Positions 25,055-34,144 of a DNA stretch of 64,000 bases are shown here, piece after piece. Below the pieces are notes generated by a model. It did not search any database. It was not told the DNA's origin and saw only the letters and a program-made list of their open reading frames with translations. Source of the stretch: Myxococcaceae bacterium (GTDB taxonomy: Bacteria > Myxococcota > Myxococcia > Myxococcales > Myxococcaceae); contig JADGRA010000062.1 of the NCBI GenBank assembly GCA_017881265.1, positions 38,353-102,352 on the forward strand. Direction: 5' to 3'. The first letter of the stretch is position 1. Each line of letters starts with the position of its first letter. Both the position numbers and the translations under genes were made by a program.

Positions 25055-25069
25055 TGGCACTGCGGTTGC
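25055..25069 (+). promoter_or_regulatory. Sigma-54 (-24/-12) promoter of the LuxR-type gene
   Basis: TGGCACTGCGGTTGC is an exact match to TGGCAC-N5-TTGC, followed by TTTA. Transcription is expected near 25081. It therefore lies in front of the LuxR-type gene and limits that gene's start to beyond about 25081. Confidence 0.85.
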
Positions 25070-25101
25070 TTTACCCGCACGCGATGACGCGTAGAGCGCA
25101 G

Positions 25102-25821
25102 ATGGGGGGAGGCTTTCCGCGCCACGGGCCGCGGAGGCCGCTCGATGGGAACCATCCTTTGGGACCCGAAGGTGGCCTCCGCGCGCTCGCTTTGGTGGTG
25201 GAGCGGACTGCGCCTCCGGCCCCGAGCGTTCTTGGTTTGCGGCAGCAGCCCGGTTCGGGCACCGAAGCGCGACACGGTGGTTGCGCGGCGAATGACAGCC
25301 CGAACCCGGCGACGTCGGCAGCGGCCGGTGCGGCTCCGGAGGCGGTCGGACGCGTGCTGTCCCCGGGACTTCCGGCGTCGGGCCAGACGGTTGGCAACGG
25401 TCCACACCGTGCGGCAGAAGCCGTCGGGCTGCGGGGGGCGGATGTCTCCTTGGCGCTCCGACTCGGCCTGACATCCGGGCGCTGGACGCTCGTCGACACC
25501 TACGAGGTGGATGGCGCAGTCTACGTGCTGGCCCGAAAGAGTGGCTTGAATGCCCAAGCGCCCAGCGGCCTAAGCTGCAGAGAACGGCAGGCCGTGGGGC
25601 TTGCCACCACCGGCGTCTCCAACAAGGTCATTGCCTATGAGATGGGCATCTCCGCCTCGACGGTCGGCGTCCTCCTTCATCGCGCGGCACGTAAGCTTGG
25701 GTGCCACAACCGGGCGGAGCTCTTTGCGCGGTTCAGCCAAATCGACGCCACAGCACCAACCGCGACGGCACCCGCAACGGCGATCGGAAGCCCCTCGGAA
25801 GCCTCTGCAGCCGCCCCCTGA
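25102..25821 (+). CDS. LuxR-type HTH regulator
   Basis: Up to 239 residues. The C-terminal ~75 form a GerE/LuxR-type HTH: LSCRERQAVGLATTGVSNKVIAYEMGISASTVGVLL, then HRAARKLGCHNRAELFARF. Before it, LRLGLTSGRWTLVDTYEVDG resembles the segment preceding the HTH in long myxobacterial LuxR proteins. The N-terminal part has no recognisable receiver, PAS or autoinducer domain, so this may be a shortened member. ORF starts at or before 25081 are excluded by the promoter; ATG 25102 or the GTG at 25354 (GGAGG upstream) remain. The downstream operator CGTAAACGCG and kinase gene may be its targets, which is inference. Confidence 0.7.
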   Translation: MGGGFPRHGPRRPLDGNHPLGPEGGLRALALVVERTAPPAPSVLGLRQQPGSGTEARHGGCAANDSPNPATSAAAGAAPEAVGRVLSPGLPASGQTVGNGPHRAAEAVGLRGADVSLALRLGLTSGRWTLVDTYEVDGAVYVLARKSGLNAQAPSGLSCRERQAVGLATTGVSNKVIAYEMGISASTVGVLLHRAARKLGCHNRAELFARFSQIDATAPTATAPATAIGSPSEASAAAP

Positions 25822-25841
25822 CGGTGGTGCGGCGAGGGGGC
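25813..25841 (+). terminator. Terminator after the LuxR-type gene
   Basis: GCCCCCT (25813-25819) pairs with AGGGGGC (25835-25841), and a short TTTA follows. It overlaps the LuxR stop codon, as in many compact rho-independent terminators, and separates this gene from the kinase unit. Confidence 0.5.
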
Positions 25842-26144
25842 TTTACGCATGGCTACGTAAACGCGCTTCTGTGCTGGTGGGTTCACACACCTAAACAAAG
25901 CTACCCGCGGGAGGACATGGGCCGGTGGCCTTCAATCCACTCCCGAAACTGTGGCATGAATCCGGCGTTGGCCACTGCGGGGACGGGGGCCGAGCCCGTG
26001 GGCTCGACCGGCGCCCCGGCGCAGGGGGACAGGGGGGCAACAGGTGGTCACGGGTCTTCTCGTCGTTCTGGCACCCCTGGGTCTCCGCGCTGAACCGGCG
26101 CCAGGGCGGCCGGGTGCCAATCTGGAAGGCGGGCGGTAACGCGC
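25842..26144 (+). other. Intergenic region ahead of the kinase gene
   Basis: No gene is supported. It contains the CGTAAACGCG element (25854-25868), and TTTACG...CGTAAA forms an inverted repeat with it (from 25842). A weak sigma-54-like TGGCATGAATCCGGC lies at 25952-25966; GG and GC are correctly spaced but the -12 element is poor. Confidence 0.5.
25854..25868 (+). promoter_or_regulatory. CGCGTAAACGCG-like element, site 3
   Basis: TACGTAAACGCGCTT matches sites 1 and 2 in 10 of the 12 core positions, in the same orientation, upstream of the kinase-ATPase gene. Right after the LuxR-type gene, it may be a regulatory site for the local regulon. Confidence 0.4.
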
Positions 26145-29100
26145 ATGCCATTCGACTCGGCCCGCTTCCGCGTTTTGAGGCAGCTGGGGGCCGGAGGCTT
26201 CGGCGTTGTCTACCTGGTGCGGGACCTGCACAGCGGCGAGGACGTCGCGCTCAAGACCCTCCAGGTGATTCGACCGGAGCAGACGTACCGCCTGAAGCGA
26301 GAGTTTCGGTCCCTGTCGAACTTGCGCCACAAGAACCTGGTCGCCTTTTACGAGCTTTTCGTCGAAGGCGACCAGACCTACTTCACCATGGAGTACGTCC
26401 CGGGCGAGACCTTCCTCGATTACGTCCGGCCCGGACTGGCGCTCGATGAAGAGCGACTGCGGAAGGGGCTCGTGCAACTGGCGACGGGGCTCTCCGTGCT
26501 GCATCAGGCACGCACGCTGCACCGGGACGTCAAACCTTCCAACGTCCTCGTCACACCCGAACAGCGCGTGGTGCTGCTCGATTTCGGCCTGGCGACGGAG
26601 ATTGAGGCAAGCAAGCTCGGGGAAAGCATCGAGAGCGCTGGAACGCCGGAGTACATGTCACCCGAGCAGGCGCGCGGGGAGCCGTTGACGGCTGCCAGCG
26701 ACTGGTACTCGGTCGGCATCATGCTGTACCAGGCGCTGACCGGGCGCGTGCCATTCAGCCGGAAGGAGTTGATGGCGAGGCCGCAACGCTCGCACCTCCC
26801 CACGCCCCGCGAGGTGGAGGAGCGTGTCTCGCCGGAATTGTCCGCATTGTGCATGGCGCTGCTCACGAATGACGTCCGGCAACGGGGTGGAGCCGCGGAG
26901 CTCCTGGCCCTCGAAGGGGGAAAGGCGTCACTCCCCTTGGCCTCAACGAGACCAAGAAGCGTTCTCTTTGGCCGCGAGGCGGAACTCGAACAACTGGAAA
27001 CGTGTCTGACCCGAGTCGTCGTGGACCGGGAAGGCGTCACGGTCCTCCTCGACGGCACCTCCGGGGTCGGAAAGACGTCCCTCATCGAACATTTTCTCAA
27101 CCGGGACCGACGTGAAACAACGACGGTTCTGCGCGGCCGCTGCTACGAACGGGAACAGGTCCCCTACCAGGGAATCGACAGCCTAATCGACGATGTGTCG
27201 CGGCTGCTGAATGCCCTCGACACCGTCGATGCGGAAGGTGTTCTGCCGCGCTACGTCCCGGCCTTGGTGCGTCTTTTCCCGGGCCTCGAGCGAGTGCCGG
27301 TCGTGGCTGCACGCGTTGCACGCGAGCGCTTTCCCGCCGCCGACGAACGCGAGATGCGACGCCGGGCCTTCGCCGCGCTGCGGGAATTGCTCGCGCTCAT
27401 CGGCGATCGGCAGACGCTCATCATCCACATCGACGACTTGCAGTGGGGAGACCTCGATACTGCCGGATTGCTCCGAGACCTCCTCCGACCGCCGGACGCA
27501 CCGGTCATGCTGCTCATCCTCGCCTACCGGAGCGAGGACCAAGAGCGAAGTCCATGCCTCGCGCTGCTGGCTGAGGAGCCCATCGGCGCGCAAGCGCGCC
27601 TACACCTTGGCCCGCTGGCGCCCGACGCGGCGGCGGCGCTGATGCGCGAGCTGCTCCCGTCGACCCAAGGCGACCTGGACGTCAGTCAACTGGCCCAGGA
27701 AGCGGGCGGAAACCCTTTCCTCCTTCAGGAGCTTGCGCGGTTCGCCGGGCTGCAACAGCCTGGGGAGCGGCCGCACGTGCAGAGCGCCCTAACCTCCCGC
27801 ATCGAGCAGCTTCCTCAGACGGCGCTCGAGCTCCTGCAAATCGTGGCCGTGGCCGGCCACCCCATCCCCGAGACGGTCGCGCGCGCAGCTGCTGCGCCTG
27901 CCGGCTCGGTGACCGAGGCCTGGCACCTCCTCGTGACCGAGCATCTGGTCCGAGTGTCCGGGCCCCTGAGTGCACGACTCGTGGAGACATTTCACGACCG
28001 CATCCGGGAGACCGTCCTGGCGTCGATGACACCGCCAAGAACCCGCGCGTGCCACCGAAGTCTGGCGGCGGCGCTCGAGCTCGCGGGTGACGCGGACCCC
28101 GAAGTGCTCGCGCAGCACCACCAAGCCGCTCAGAACCAGGAGCGTGCCCTCGAGTACACGGTGATTGCTGCGAAGCAAGCCACGGATGCACTGGCCTTTG
28201 ACCGGGCTGCGCGTCTTCTGAAGCAGGCGGTTGCCCTGGCAGGACACGAACATTCCCAGCGACTGAAGCTGCTCAGCGAGCTGGGGGAAGCCCTCGGCAA
28301 TGCAGGGCGCTGCATCGACTCTGCGGAAGTGTACCTGCAGGCAGCGACGGCGGCTGAACCCGAGGCACGGATTGCGCTTCGAAGACGAGCCGCAAGCCAG
28401 TTCCTCTTGGCAGGGCGAATCGACAAGGGCCGCGAGTTGATTCGCGAGGACCTGCCCAAGCAGAAGGTGCCGGTTCCAAGAACGCCGGGCCGCACAGTCG
28501 CCTCCCTGCTGTGGCTGCGTGTCAGGATTCGCTTCCGCAGGCTGGGGATTGATCCGCTGCGATTTAAGCGGCGCGACCGCGCCGACATTCCAGAAGAGAC
28601 GCTGGCCTTGATGGACCACCTCCGCAGCGTCGCCATGGTGCTGAGCTTCGTCGACGTCGGTTTGGGCGCCGAGATGGGAGCGCGCTTCCTGCTGCGCGCC
28701 CTGCGCCTGGGGGAGCCCAACTTCATCGCACTCGGCCTCGCGCTCCTCGCCGGTCATTATGGAGTCGAGGCACCCTCCGCAAGCCGGACGAAATACTTCT
28801 TCAAGCAAATGGACCGTCACGGCAAAGACCTGGCGAACCCGGCCGTCCAAGGCACCCTCGAGGCCGGGCGAGGGCTGCATCAACATTTCGCAGGCGCGTG
28901 GCGAACGTCCATTCAACATCTCGACACCGCCGAAGGAATTCTTCGCGACTGCCAGGGCGTCATCTGCGAGTTGTGGTCAACCCGAGCCTTGGGAATCTGG
29001 TCGCGCTTCTTCCTCGGCGAATGGGAAGAGCTGCGGGAACGTGTCCTGGTCGGCCTGCGAGATGCCCGAGATCGAGGGAATGCCTATGGAATGGCCGGCA

Positions 29101-29732
29101 TCTGCGCGCCGTTCGGGGTGGTCGCGTGGCTGAGCCGCGACAAACCGGACGAGGCGAGGCAGGTGCTGGTGGAGGTCACCAGCACCTGGTCCGTCGAAGG
29201 ATTTCAGATTCAGCATTACTGGTTCCTGATGGCTGAAAGTCTGGTGAAGCTCTACGCCGGAGATGGCCTCGGGGCTTGGAACCAAATCCGGGCGCGCTGG
29301 AAGAGCGCCGCGGCGTCGCTGACGTTGCGGTTCCCGACCAACAAGGCCCAGCTTCTGCACATGCGCGGATGCTGTGCCCTCGCAGCCGCCGAGCAATCAG
29401 GGAACGCCACCAGCCGAGGACTGGTCGGCGAGGCCGAGCGCGCTGCCGAGCGTCTGAGACGGGTTTCGGTCATGCCCTATGCGCAGCCGTTCGCGGACCT
29501 GCTTTGGGCAGGCATCGCAGCACAACGCGGCCTCAATGACGACGCGGCCAGGCGACTCGAGGACGCAATTCAGGGCCTGGAACAGCAGGAGATGGCCGCC
29601 TACGCAGCCGCGGCCCGGCGTCGCTTGGCCCAGCTTCGGGGCGAGAGTGTCCCGAAGTTCTTGCCTCGACAGGACATCGCGAATGTCGAGGCAGTCACCC
29701 GGATGCTGGTCCCGGGGTTCCCCAACGCGTAG
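26145..29732 (+). CDS. Ser/Thr kinase fused to a STAND-type ATPase and TPR-like region
   Basis: A 1195-residue cytoplasmic signalling protein. Residues 8-260 form a complete Hanks kinase: GAGGFGVVY, VALKTL, HRDVKPSN with catalytic Asp128, DFG near 146, and GTPEYMSPEQ. The central ATPase has Walker A DGTSGVGKTS near 304 and Walker B LIIHIDDLQWGD near 428. About 500 helical, repeat-rich residues follow, probably TPR-like sensor modules. Myxobacteria have many such proteins. It should phosphorylate partners when the ATPase/TPR part senses a ligand; the nearby FHA activator is an attractive partner. A paralogue follows at 29840. Confidence 0.93.
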   Translation: MPFDSARFRVLRQLGAGGFGVVYLVRDLHSGEDVALKTLQVIRPEQTYRLKREFRSLSNLRHKNLVAFYELFVEGDQTYFTMEYVPGETFLDYVRPGLALDEERLRKGLVQLATGLSVLHQARTLHRDVKPSNVLVTPEQRVVLLDFGLATEIEASKLGESIESAGTPEYMSPEQARGEPLTAASDWYSVGIMLYQALTGRVPFSRKELMARPQRSHLPTPREVEERVSPELSALCMALLTNDVRQRGGAAELLALEGGKASLPLASTRPRSVLFGREAELEQLETCLTRVVVDREGVTVLLDGTSGVGKTSLIEHFLNRDRRETTTVLRGRCYEREQVPYQGIDSLIDDVSRLLNALDTVDAEGVLPRYVPALVRLFPGLERVPVVAARVARERFPAADEREMRRRAFAALRELLALIGDRQTLIIHIDDLQWGDLDTAGLLRDLLRPPDAPVMLLILAYRSEDQERSPCLALLAEEPIGAQARLHLGPLAPDAAAALMRELLPSTQGDLDVSQLAQEAGGNPFLLQELARFAGLQQPGERPHVQSALTSRIEQLPQTALELLQIVAVAGHPIPETVARAAAAPAGSVTEAWHLLVTEHLVRVSGPLSARLVETFHDRIRETVLASMTPPRTRACHRSLAAALELAGDADPEVLAQHHQAAQNQERALEYTVIAAKQATDALAFDRAARLLKQAVALAGHEHSQRLKLLSELGEALGNAGRCIDSAEVYLQAATAAEPEARIALRRRAASQFLLAGRIDKGRELIREDLPKQKVPVPRTPGRTVASLLWLRVRIRFRRLGIDPLRFKRRDRADIPEETLALMDHLRSVAMVLSFVDVGLGAEMGARFLLRALRLGEPNFIALGLALLAGHYGVEAPSASRTKYFFKQMDRHGKDLANPAVQGTLEAGRGLHQHFAGAWRTSIQHLDTAEGILRDCQGVICELWSTRALGIWSRFFLGEWEELRERVLVGLRDARDRGNAYGMAGICAPFGVVAWLSRDKPDEARQVLVEVTSTWSVEGFQIQHYWFLMAESLVKLYAGDGLGAWNQIRARWKSAAASLTLRFPTNKAQLLHMRGCCALAAAEQSGNATSRGLVGEAERAAERLRRVSVMPYAQPFADLLWAGIAAQRGLNDDAARRLEDAIQGLEQQEMAAYAAAARRRLAQLRGESVPKFLPRQDIANVEAVTRMLVPGFPNA

Positions 29733-29839
29733 GAGGTGTCAACCGCTGTCCTTCTCTGTAAATCCGCGACGAGTAGGTTCCCCCGTCCGTGGTCGCGGCT
29801 TGGCCCCGATTCCAAGGTCGGTCACCACTTGGGAGTTCC

Positions 29840-32758
29840 ATGTCTGACCCCGTTGACCCCAACGAGACAGAACCCCTCGCGCGCCCCGAGGGCCGTGCTG
29901 GGGGTCGTGGGGGGCCTCGGGGTCGCTACCCCCCCGGTGGACCAGGGCCTCCCCCAAGGCCTGGACCTGCCGCGCGGCGCGGCGCGCTCTTCGGCCGCCA
30001 AGCCGAGCTCGGACAACTCGAAGATGCCCTCGCACAGCTGAAGAGCGGAACCGGCGTCACGGTCCTCGTCGATGGGACCTCCGGCGTCGGAAAGACGGCT
30101 CTCGTCGAACACTTCCTCACCACGGCTGAACGGCCCGACGTCATCGTCCTGCGCGGCCGCTGCTACGAGCGGGAGCAGGTGCCTTACCAAGGCATCGACA
30201 GCCTCATCGATGACATCTGCCGGCTGCTGCGCGACCTAGACCACGTGGCGGCTGTGACTGTCCTTCCACGTCATCTGGGAGCGCTGGTGCGGCTGTTCCC
30301 GGTCCTAGAAGCGGTTCCGGCAGTCGCTGAGCGCCTCGGGCAGGAACGCGTCGGCTACGCAGACGAGCGCGAGACGCGCCGTCAGGCCTTTGGAGCGCTG
30401 AGAGTGCTCCTCGGGCGCATTGCGGACCGGCACCCGCTCATCGTCCACATTGACGACTTGCAGTGGGGAGACGCCGACACGGCAGGCTTGCTCCGGGACG
30501 TCCTCCGTCCGCCAGACGCGCCCGTCATGTTGCTCATCCTCGCCTACCGGAGCGAGGACCAGGAGCGAAGCCCGTGCCTCAGCGTGCTCTCCAAGGAGCC
30601 GATCGGCGCGGAAAACCGGGTACACCTTGGACCGCTGTCGAGCGACGCGGCAGAAGCTCTCGTGCGCGAGCAACTCCCAGCGAAACAAAATACGCTCGAT
30701 GTCCGGCGGCTCGTCACTGAGGCCGGTGGGAACCCATTCCTCCTGCAGGAGGTTGTCCACTTCGCGGGGCTTCAGCCAGCAGACGGTTCCTCGACGTCGC
30801 TCGATGTCCCCACCGCGTTGCGCTCCCGCGTCGACCGCCTCCCGCCCGCGGCGCTCGAGTTGCTCCAGATGGTGGCGGTGGCAGGGCATCCCGTCACCGA
30901 GGCGGTCGCCTGGGACGCGGTGGCCCGGCGCGTGGCCGCCCCGACGCGCCCACCGCCCGAGCTCTGGGACCCGCTCATTAAGGAGCATCTCGTCCGCTTC
31001 TCCGGCCCACGCGAGACCCAGCTGGTAGAGACGTTGCACGACCGCATCCGGGAAGCGGTCCTCGCCTCCATCACGACGGAGCGCGCGCGTGCGTGCCACG
31101 AGTGCCTGGCGATTGCCCTTGAGCAGGCGGGAGGTGCCGACCCGGAAGTGCTCGCCCACCACCATGAGTCGTCCGGAAACCTCGACAAAGCCCTTGAATT
31201 CACCGTCGTCGCGGCGACACAGGCGACCAATACCCTCGCCTTCGACCGGGCGGTGCGGCTTCTTGAGCGGGCCGTCAACTTCGTTGGTCAGAAGCATCCC
31301 CAGCGGTTGGAGCTGCTCGAGAAGCTCGGCGAAGCCCTGGGCAACGCCGGCCGGTGCAAGGACTCGGCAGGGAATTACCTAGAGGCGGCCGAGGCCGCGG
31401 AGCGCGAGGCACGCATCGCGCTTCGACGCCGCGCCGCTGACCAGTACTTCTTCGCCGGACAAATCGACCAGGGCCGAGCACTCATTCACGACGACCTGCA
31501 AGCGCACGGGCTTCCAGTACGGTTTGGAAAGTGGCGCACCCGAGTGTCGCTTTATTGGCTCGGTGCCCGCATCAAGGCGACTCGCTTGCGCTTCAGCCCC
31601 CGCGACCGCGGTGACATCGCGCCAGACACCTTCGCCTTTCTTGAGCACCTGCGCAGTGTCGCGACGGTGATGAGCTTCGTCGGACTGCCACGGGACGGAG
31701 CAGAGATGGGCGCGCGCTATCTGCTGCGCGCGCTGGAACTCGGCGAGGCCCGGCTGGTCGTCCTCGGCATCTCGCTCATCGCGGCCCACGCCGGCGCACG
31801 CGAGCCTTTTTCCAGGACGACAGATTGGCTCTTCGAGGAGATGAACGGCCAGGCCGGTGCTCTTCGCGACCCGGCCGTCACTGGAACCCTGTCAGGCATC
31901 CGCGGACTGCGCGCCTACTTCCGCGGAGACTGGCGCAAGGCCGTCGAGCAGCTCGACAGCGCCGAGAGCGTCCTGCGGAAATGCGAAGGCCGGCTGTGGG
32001 AACTGTTGACGTCTCGGCACGTCGGCATCTGGGCGCGATTCTTCCTGGGCGAGTGGGAACAGCTCTCGCGGCGCGTCCCGCTGGAATTGGAAGACGCGCG
32101 CGACCGAGGGAATGCGTACGGAATGGCGGGCATCTGCTCACCGTTTGGCGTGGCCGCCTGGCTGAGACAGGACGAGCCAGACGAGGCGAGTCGCATGCTC
32201 GCAGGAGTCAACGCGCGTTCTCTCAGAGGATTCCCCGTCCAGCGCTATTGGTTTCTCATGGCGGAGAACTTCGTCCGCCTCTACCGCGGGGATGGCGTGG
32301 GGGCGTGGGAACAGACGTGTCTGCGATGGCGGAGCGCCAACATTCCGGGTTTCAATGTCCAGCTTCTCCACCTGCGGGGCTGCTGCGCGCTCGCGGCCGC
32401 TGAACAGGTCCACCCGTCAGAGAAGCACACGCTCCTCCAGGAGGCCGCCTGGGCCGCCCGACGCCTGGAGAAGGCGGCACGTCGCCCAAAGCGGGCCGCC
32501 ATCCAGTATGCGGCCCCGCTGGCGAACCTGCTCTGGGCAGGCGTTGCTGCCCAGCGCGGGCGTCCCGAGGACGCCAGCCAGCGCCTCGACGCGGCCATCG
32601 CCGGGCTCCAGCAGCGGGACATGCCCATCTACGCGGCGGCAGCCCGGCGCCGACTGGCCCGGCTCCGCGGCGAGAGCCCGGGCGACTTCATGCCGAGTCA
32701 GGGAATCGTCGACGCCGACGCGGTCACCCGGATGTTGGTGCCTGGCTGCAACGTCTAG
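29840..32758 (+). CDS. STAND-type ATPase/TPR protein, kinase-less paralogue
   Basis: A 972-residue paralogue of the previous protein from its ATPase onward: GALFGRQAELGQLE, Walker A DGTSGVGKTA near residue 79, VLRGRCYEREQVPYQGIDSL and Walker B LIVHIDDLQWGD, then the same helical C-terminus (for instance ARDRGNAYGMAGIC and AVTRMLVPG at the end). The kinase is absent and replaced by ~50 Gly/Pro/Arg-rich residues. ATG 29840 has a GGGAG site; the frame is also open 51 bases upstream. It may bind the same ligand or the kinase and act as a decoy or regulator. This is inference. Confidence 0.9.
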   Translation: MSDPVDPNETEPLARPEGRAGGRGGPRGRYPPGGPGPPPRPGPAARRGALFGRQAELGQLEDALAQLKSGTGVTVLVDGTSGVGKTALVEHFLTTAERPDVIVLRGRCYEREQVPYQGIDSLIDDICRLLRDLDHVAAVTVLPRHLGALVRLFPVLEAVPAVAERLGQERVGYADERETRRQAFGALRVLLGRIADRHPLIVHIDDLQWGDADTAGLLRDVLRPPDAPVMLLILAYRSEDQERSPCLSVLSKEPIGAENRVHLGPLSSDAAEALVREQLPAKQNTLDVRRLVTEAGGNPFLLQEVVHFAGLQPADGSSTSLDVPTALRSRVDRLPPAALELLQMVAVAGHPVTEAVAWDAVARRVAAPTRPPPELWDPLIKEHLVRFSGPRETQLVETLHDRIREAVLASITTERARACHECLAIALEQAGGADPEVLAHHHESSGNLDKALEFTVVAATQATNTLAFDRAVRLLERAVNFVGQKHPQRLELLEKLGEALGNAGRCKDSAGNYLEAAEAAEREARIALRRRAADQYFFAGQIDQGRALIHDDLQAHGLPVRFGKWRTRVSLYWLGARIKATRLRFSPRDRGDIAPDTFAFLEHLRSVATVMSFVGLPRDGAEMGARYLLRALELGEARLVVLGISLIAAHAGAREPFSRTTDWLFEEMNGQAGALRDPAVTGTLSGIRGLRAYFRGDWRKAVEQLDSAESVLRKCEGRLWELLTSRHVGIWARFFLGEWEQLSRRVPLELEDARDRGNAYGMAGICSPFGVAAWLRQDEPDEASRMLAGVNARSLRGFPVQRYWFLMAENFVRLYRGDGVGAWEQTCLRWRSANIPGFNVQLLHLRGCCALAAAEQVHPSEKHTLLQEAAWAARRLEKAARRPKRAAIQYAAPLANLLWAGVAAQRGRPEDASQRLDAAIAGLQQRDMPIYAAAARRRLARLRGESPGDFMPSQGIVDADAVTRMLVPGCNV

Positions 32759-32810
32759 ACGGGACGGCACCTCTAGACGGCAAGGGCAAAGAACGGTCAA
32801 CCTTCCGAAA

Positions 32811-34088
32811 GTGAAGGCACTGCAGACCCTCGGTGCGAAGGAAGCGGTCGGACTTCTGTCCCGACGCGAATTGACCGCCCAGGCCCTGGTGGCAGCCTGT
32901 CTCGAGCGCATCGCGTCCGAGGACCCCCGCGTGCAGGCCTGGGAGTCCCTCAATGCCGAGGGAGCCATGGAGCAGGCCCGCGCGGCGGACGCCCATCCGC
33001 GCGCGCCCCTGTACGGCCTTCCGGTGGGCGTCAAGGACATCATCGACACGGCGGATTTCCCAACGGCCTGCGGTTCCCCCGTCTACCGTGACCGCCGCCC
33101 CGTCCGGGACGCCGCCTGCGTGACGGCCCTGCGCGCCGCTGGCGCCGTCATCCTCGGCAAGACGGTCACCACGGAGTTTGCCTTCTACAGCCCGGGCCCG
33201 ACGCACAACCCGCGTCGCCTCGGCCACACGCCCGGCGGTTCCTCCAGTGGTTCCGCCGCCGCGGTGGCGGCCGAGATGGTGCCGGCGGCGCTGGGGACGC
33301 AGACGGCCGGCTCCATCCTTCGTCCGGCTTCCTTCTGCGGCGTCTATGGCTTCAAGCCCACCTTCGGACGGCTGTCCATGGAAGGCATCCACCCGCTGGC
33401 CCCGTCGCTGGACACGCTGGGCGTCTTCACCCGGGCCCTGGAGGACGTGCCCCTGCTGCTTCACGCGCTCGGCCTGGCCTTGCAGAAGACTCCGCTGTCG
33501 CGGCCTCCGCGCTTTGGCCTCTGGCGCAGCGAAGTCTGGGGGCTGGCCACGCCAGCGGCTCAGCGGTGCGTGGAGGCCGCGGCAGCCGCGCTGGACGCCG
33601 CCGGCGCCGTGGTGCGCGACGTCGAGTTGGCAGTGGACACAGGCAGCCTGGCCGAGGCGCAGAGGACCATCATGGGCTACGAGGCCGCCCTGGCGCTCTC
33701 GCCGCTGCGCGTCGCGCATGACGAGGCGTTGAGTTCCACGCTGCGGACGTTTCTCGACGAGGGGGCCGCCACGCCCCCCGAGCGCTACCGCGCCGCCTTG
33801 GCGCTGGCCGAGGCAGGACGCGCCCGGGCCCGGGAAGTCTTCCGCACCGTGGACGTCTTGTTGACGCCCAGCGCGCCCGGCGAGGCGCCTCTTGGCCTGG
33901 AGGCGACGGGAAACCCGGCCTTCAACCGCATCCCCACCCTTTTGGGGCTGCCCTGTCTCAACGTCCCTGGCGCCCTGGGCCCGGAGGGGCTTCCCGTTGG
34001 GCTCCAACTGGTGGGGCAGGCCGACGCCGACGCGGCGCTGCTGGCGGCAGCCGCCTGGATGACGGCCCATCCCCCGGGGGACAGATGA
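32811..34088 (+). CDS. Amidase-signature family hydrolase
   Basis: A 425-residue amidase-signature enzyme with the Ser-cisSer-Lys triad: Lys in GLPVGVKDIIDT, the Gly/Ser-rich motif HTPGGSSSGSAAAVAAEM, and the nucleophile Ser in the GTQTAGSILRPASFCGV region. It hydrolyses carboxamides to an acid and ammonia; the family includes fatty-acid amide, malonamide, allophanate and nicotinamide hydrolases, so the substrate is open. GTG 32811 was chosen from family length; no strong ribosome site is visible. It starts 52 bases after the ATPase gene and runs into the transporter operon. Confidence 0.88.
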   Translation: MKALQTLGAKEAVGLLSRRELTAQALVAACLERIASEDPRVQAWESLNAEGAMEQARAADAHPRAPLYGLPVGVKDIIDTADFPTACGSPVYRDRRPVRDAACVTALRAAGAVILGKTVTTEFAFYSPGPTHNPRRLGHTPGGSSSGSAAAVAAEMVPAALGTQTAGSILRPASFCGVYGFKPTFGRLSMEGIHPLAPSLDTLGVFTRALEDVPLLLHALGLALQKTPLSRPPRFGLWRSEVWGLATPAAQRCVEAAAAALDAAGAVVRDVELAVDTGSLAEAQRTIMGYEAALALSPLRVAHDEALSSTLRTFLDEGAATPPERYRAALALAEAGRARAREVFRTVDVLLTPSAPGEAPLGLEATGNPAFNRIPTLLGLPCLNVPGALGPEGLPVGLQLVGQADADAALLAAAAWMTAHPPGDR

Positions 34089-34144
34089 CGCCCCCGCTGC
34101 CCGGGCCGTGCTAAGTCCAGCGTGGGTTTGCCCCCGGGAGGAAC

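Noticed and set aside
24767..25474. Minus-strand open frames opposite the LuxR gene
   Set aside because: No family resemblance, and the sigma-54 promoter and LuxR HTH show that the plus strand is coding.
25952..25966. TGGCATGAATCCGGC upstream of the kinase gene
   Set aside because: GG and GC are spaced correctly, but TTGC is replaced by CGGC; too weak to call as a promoter.
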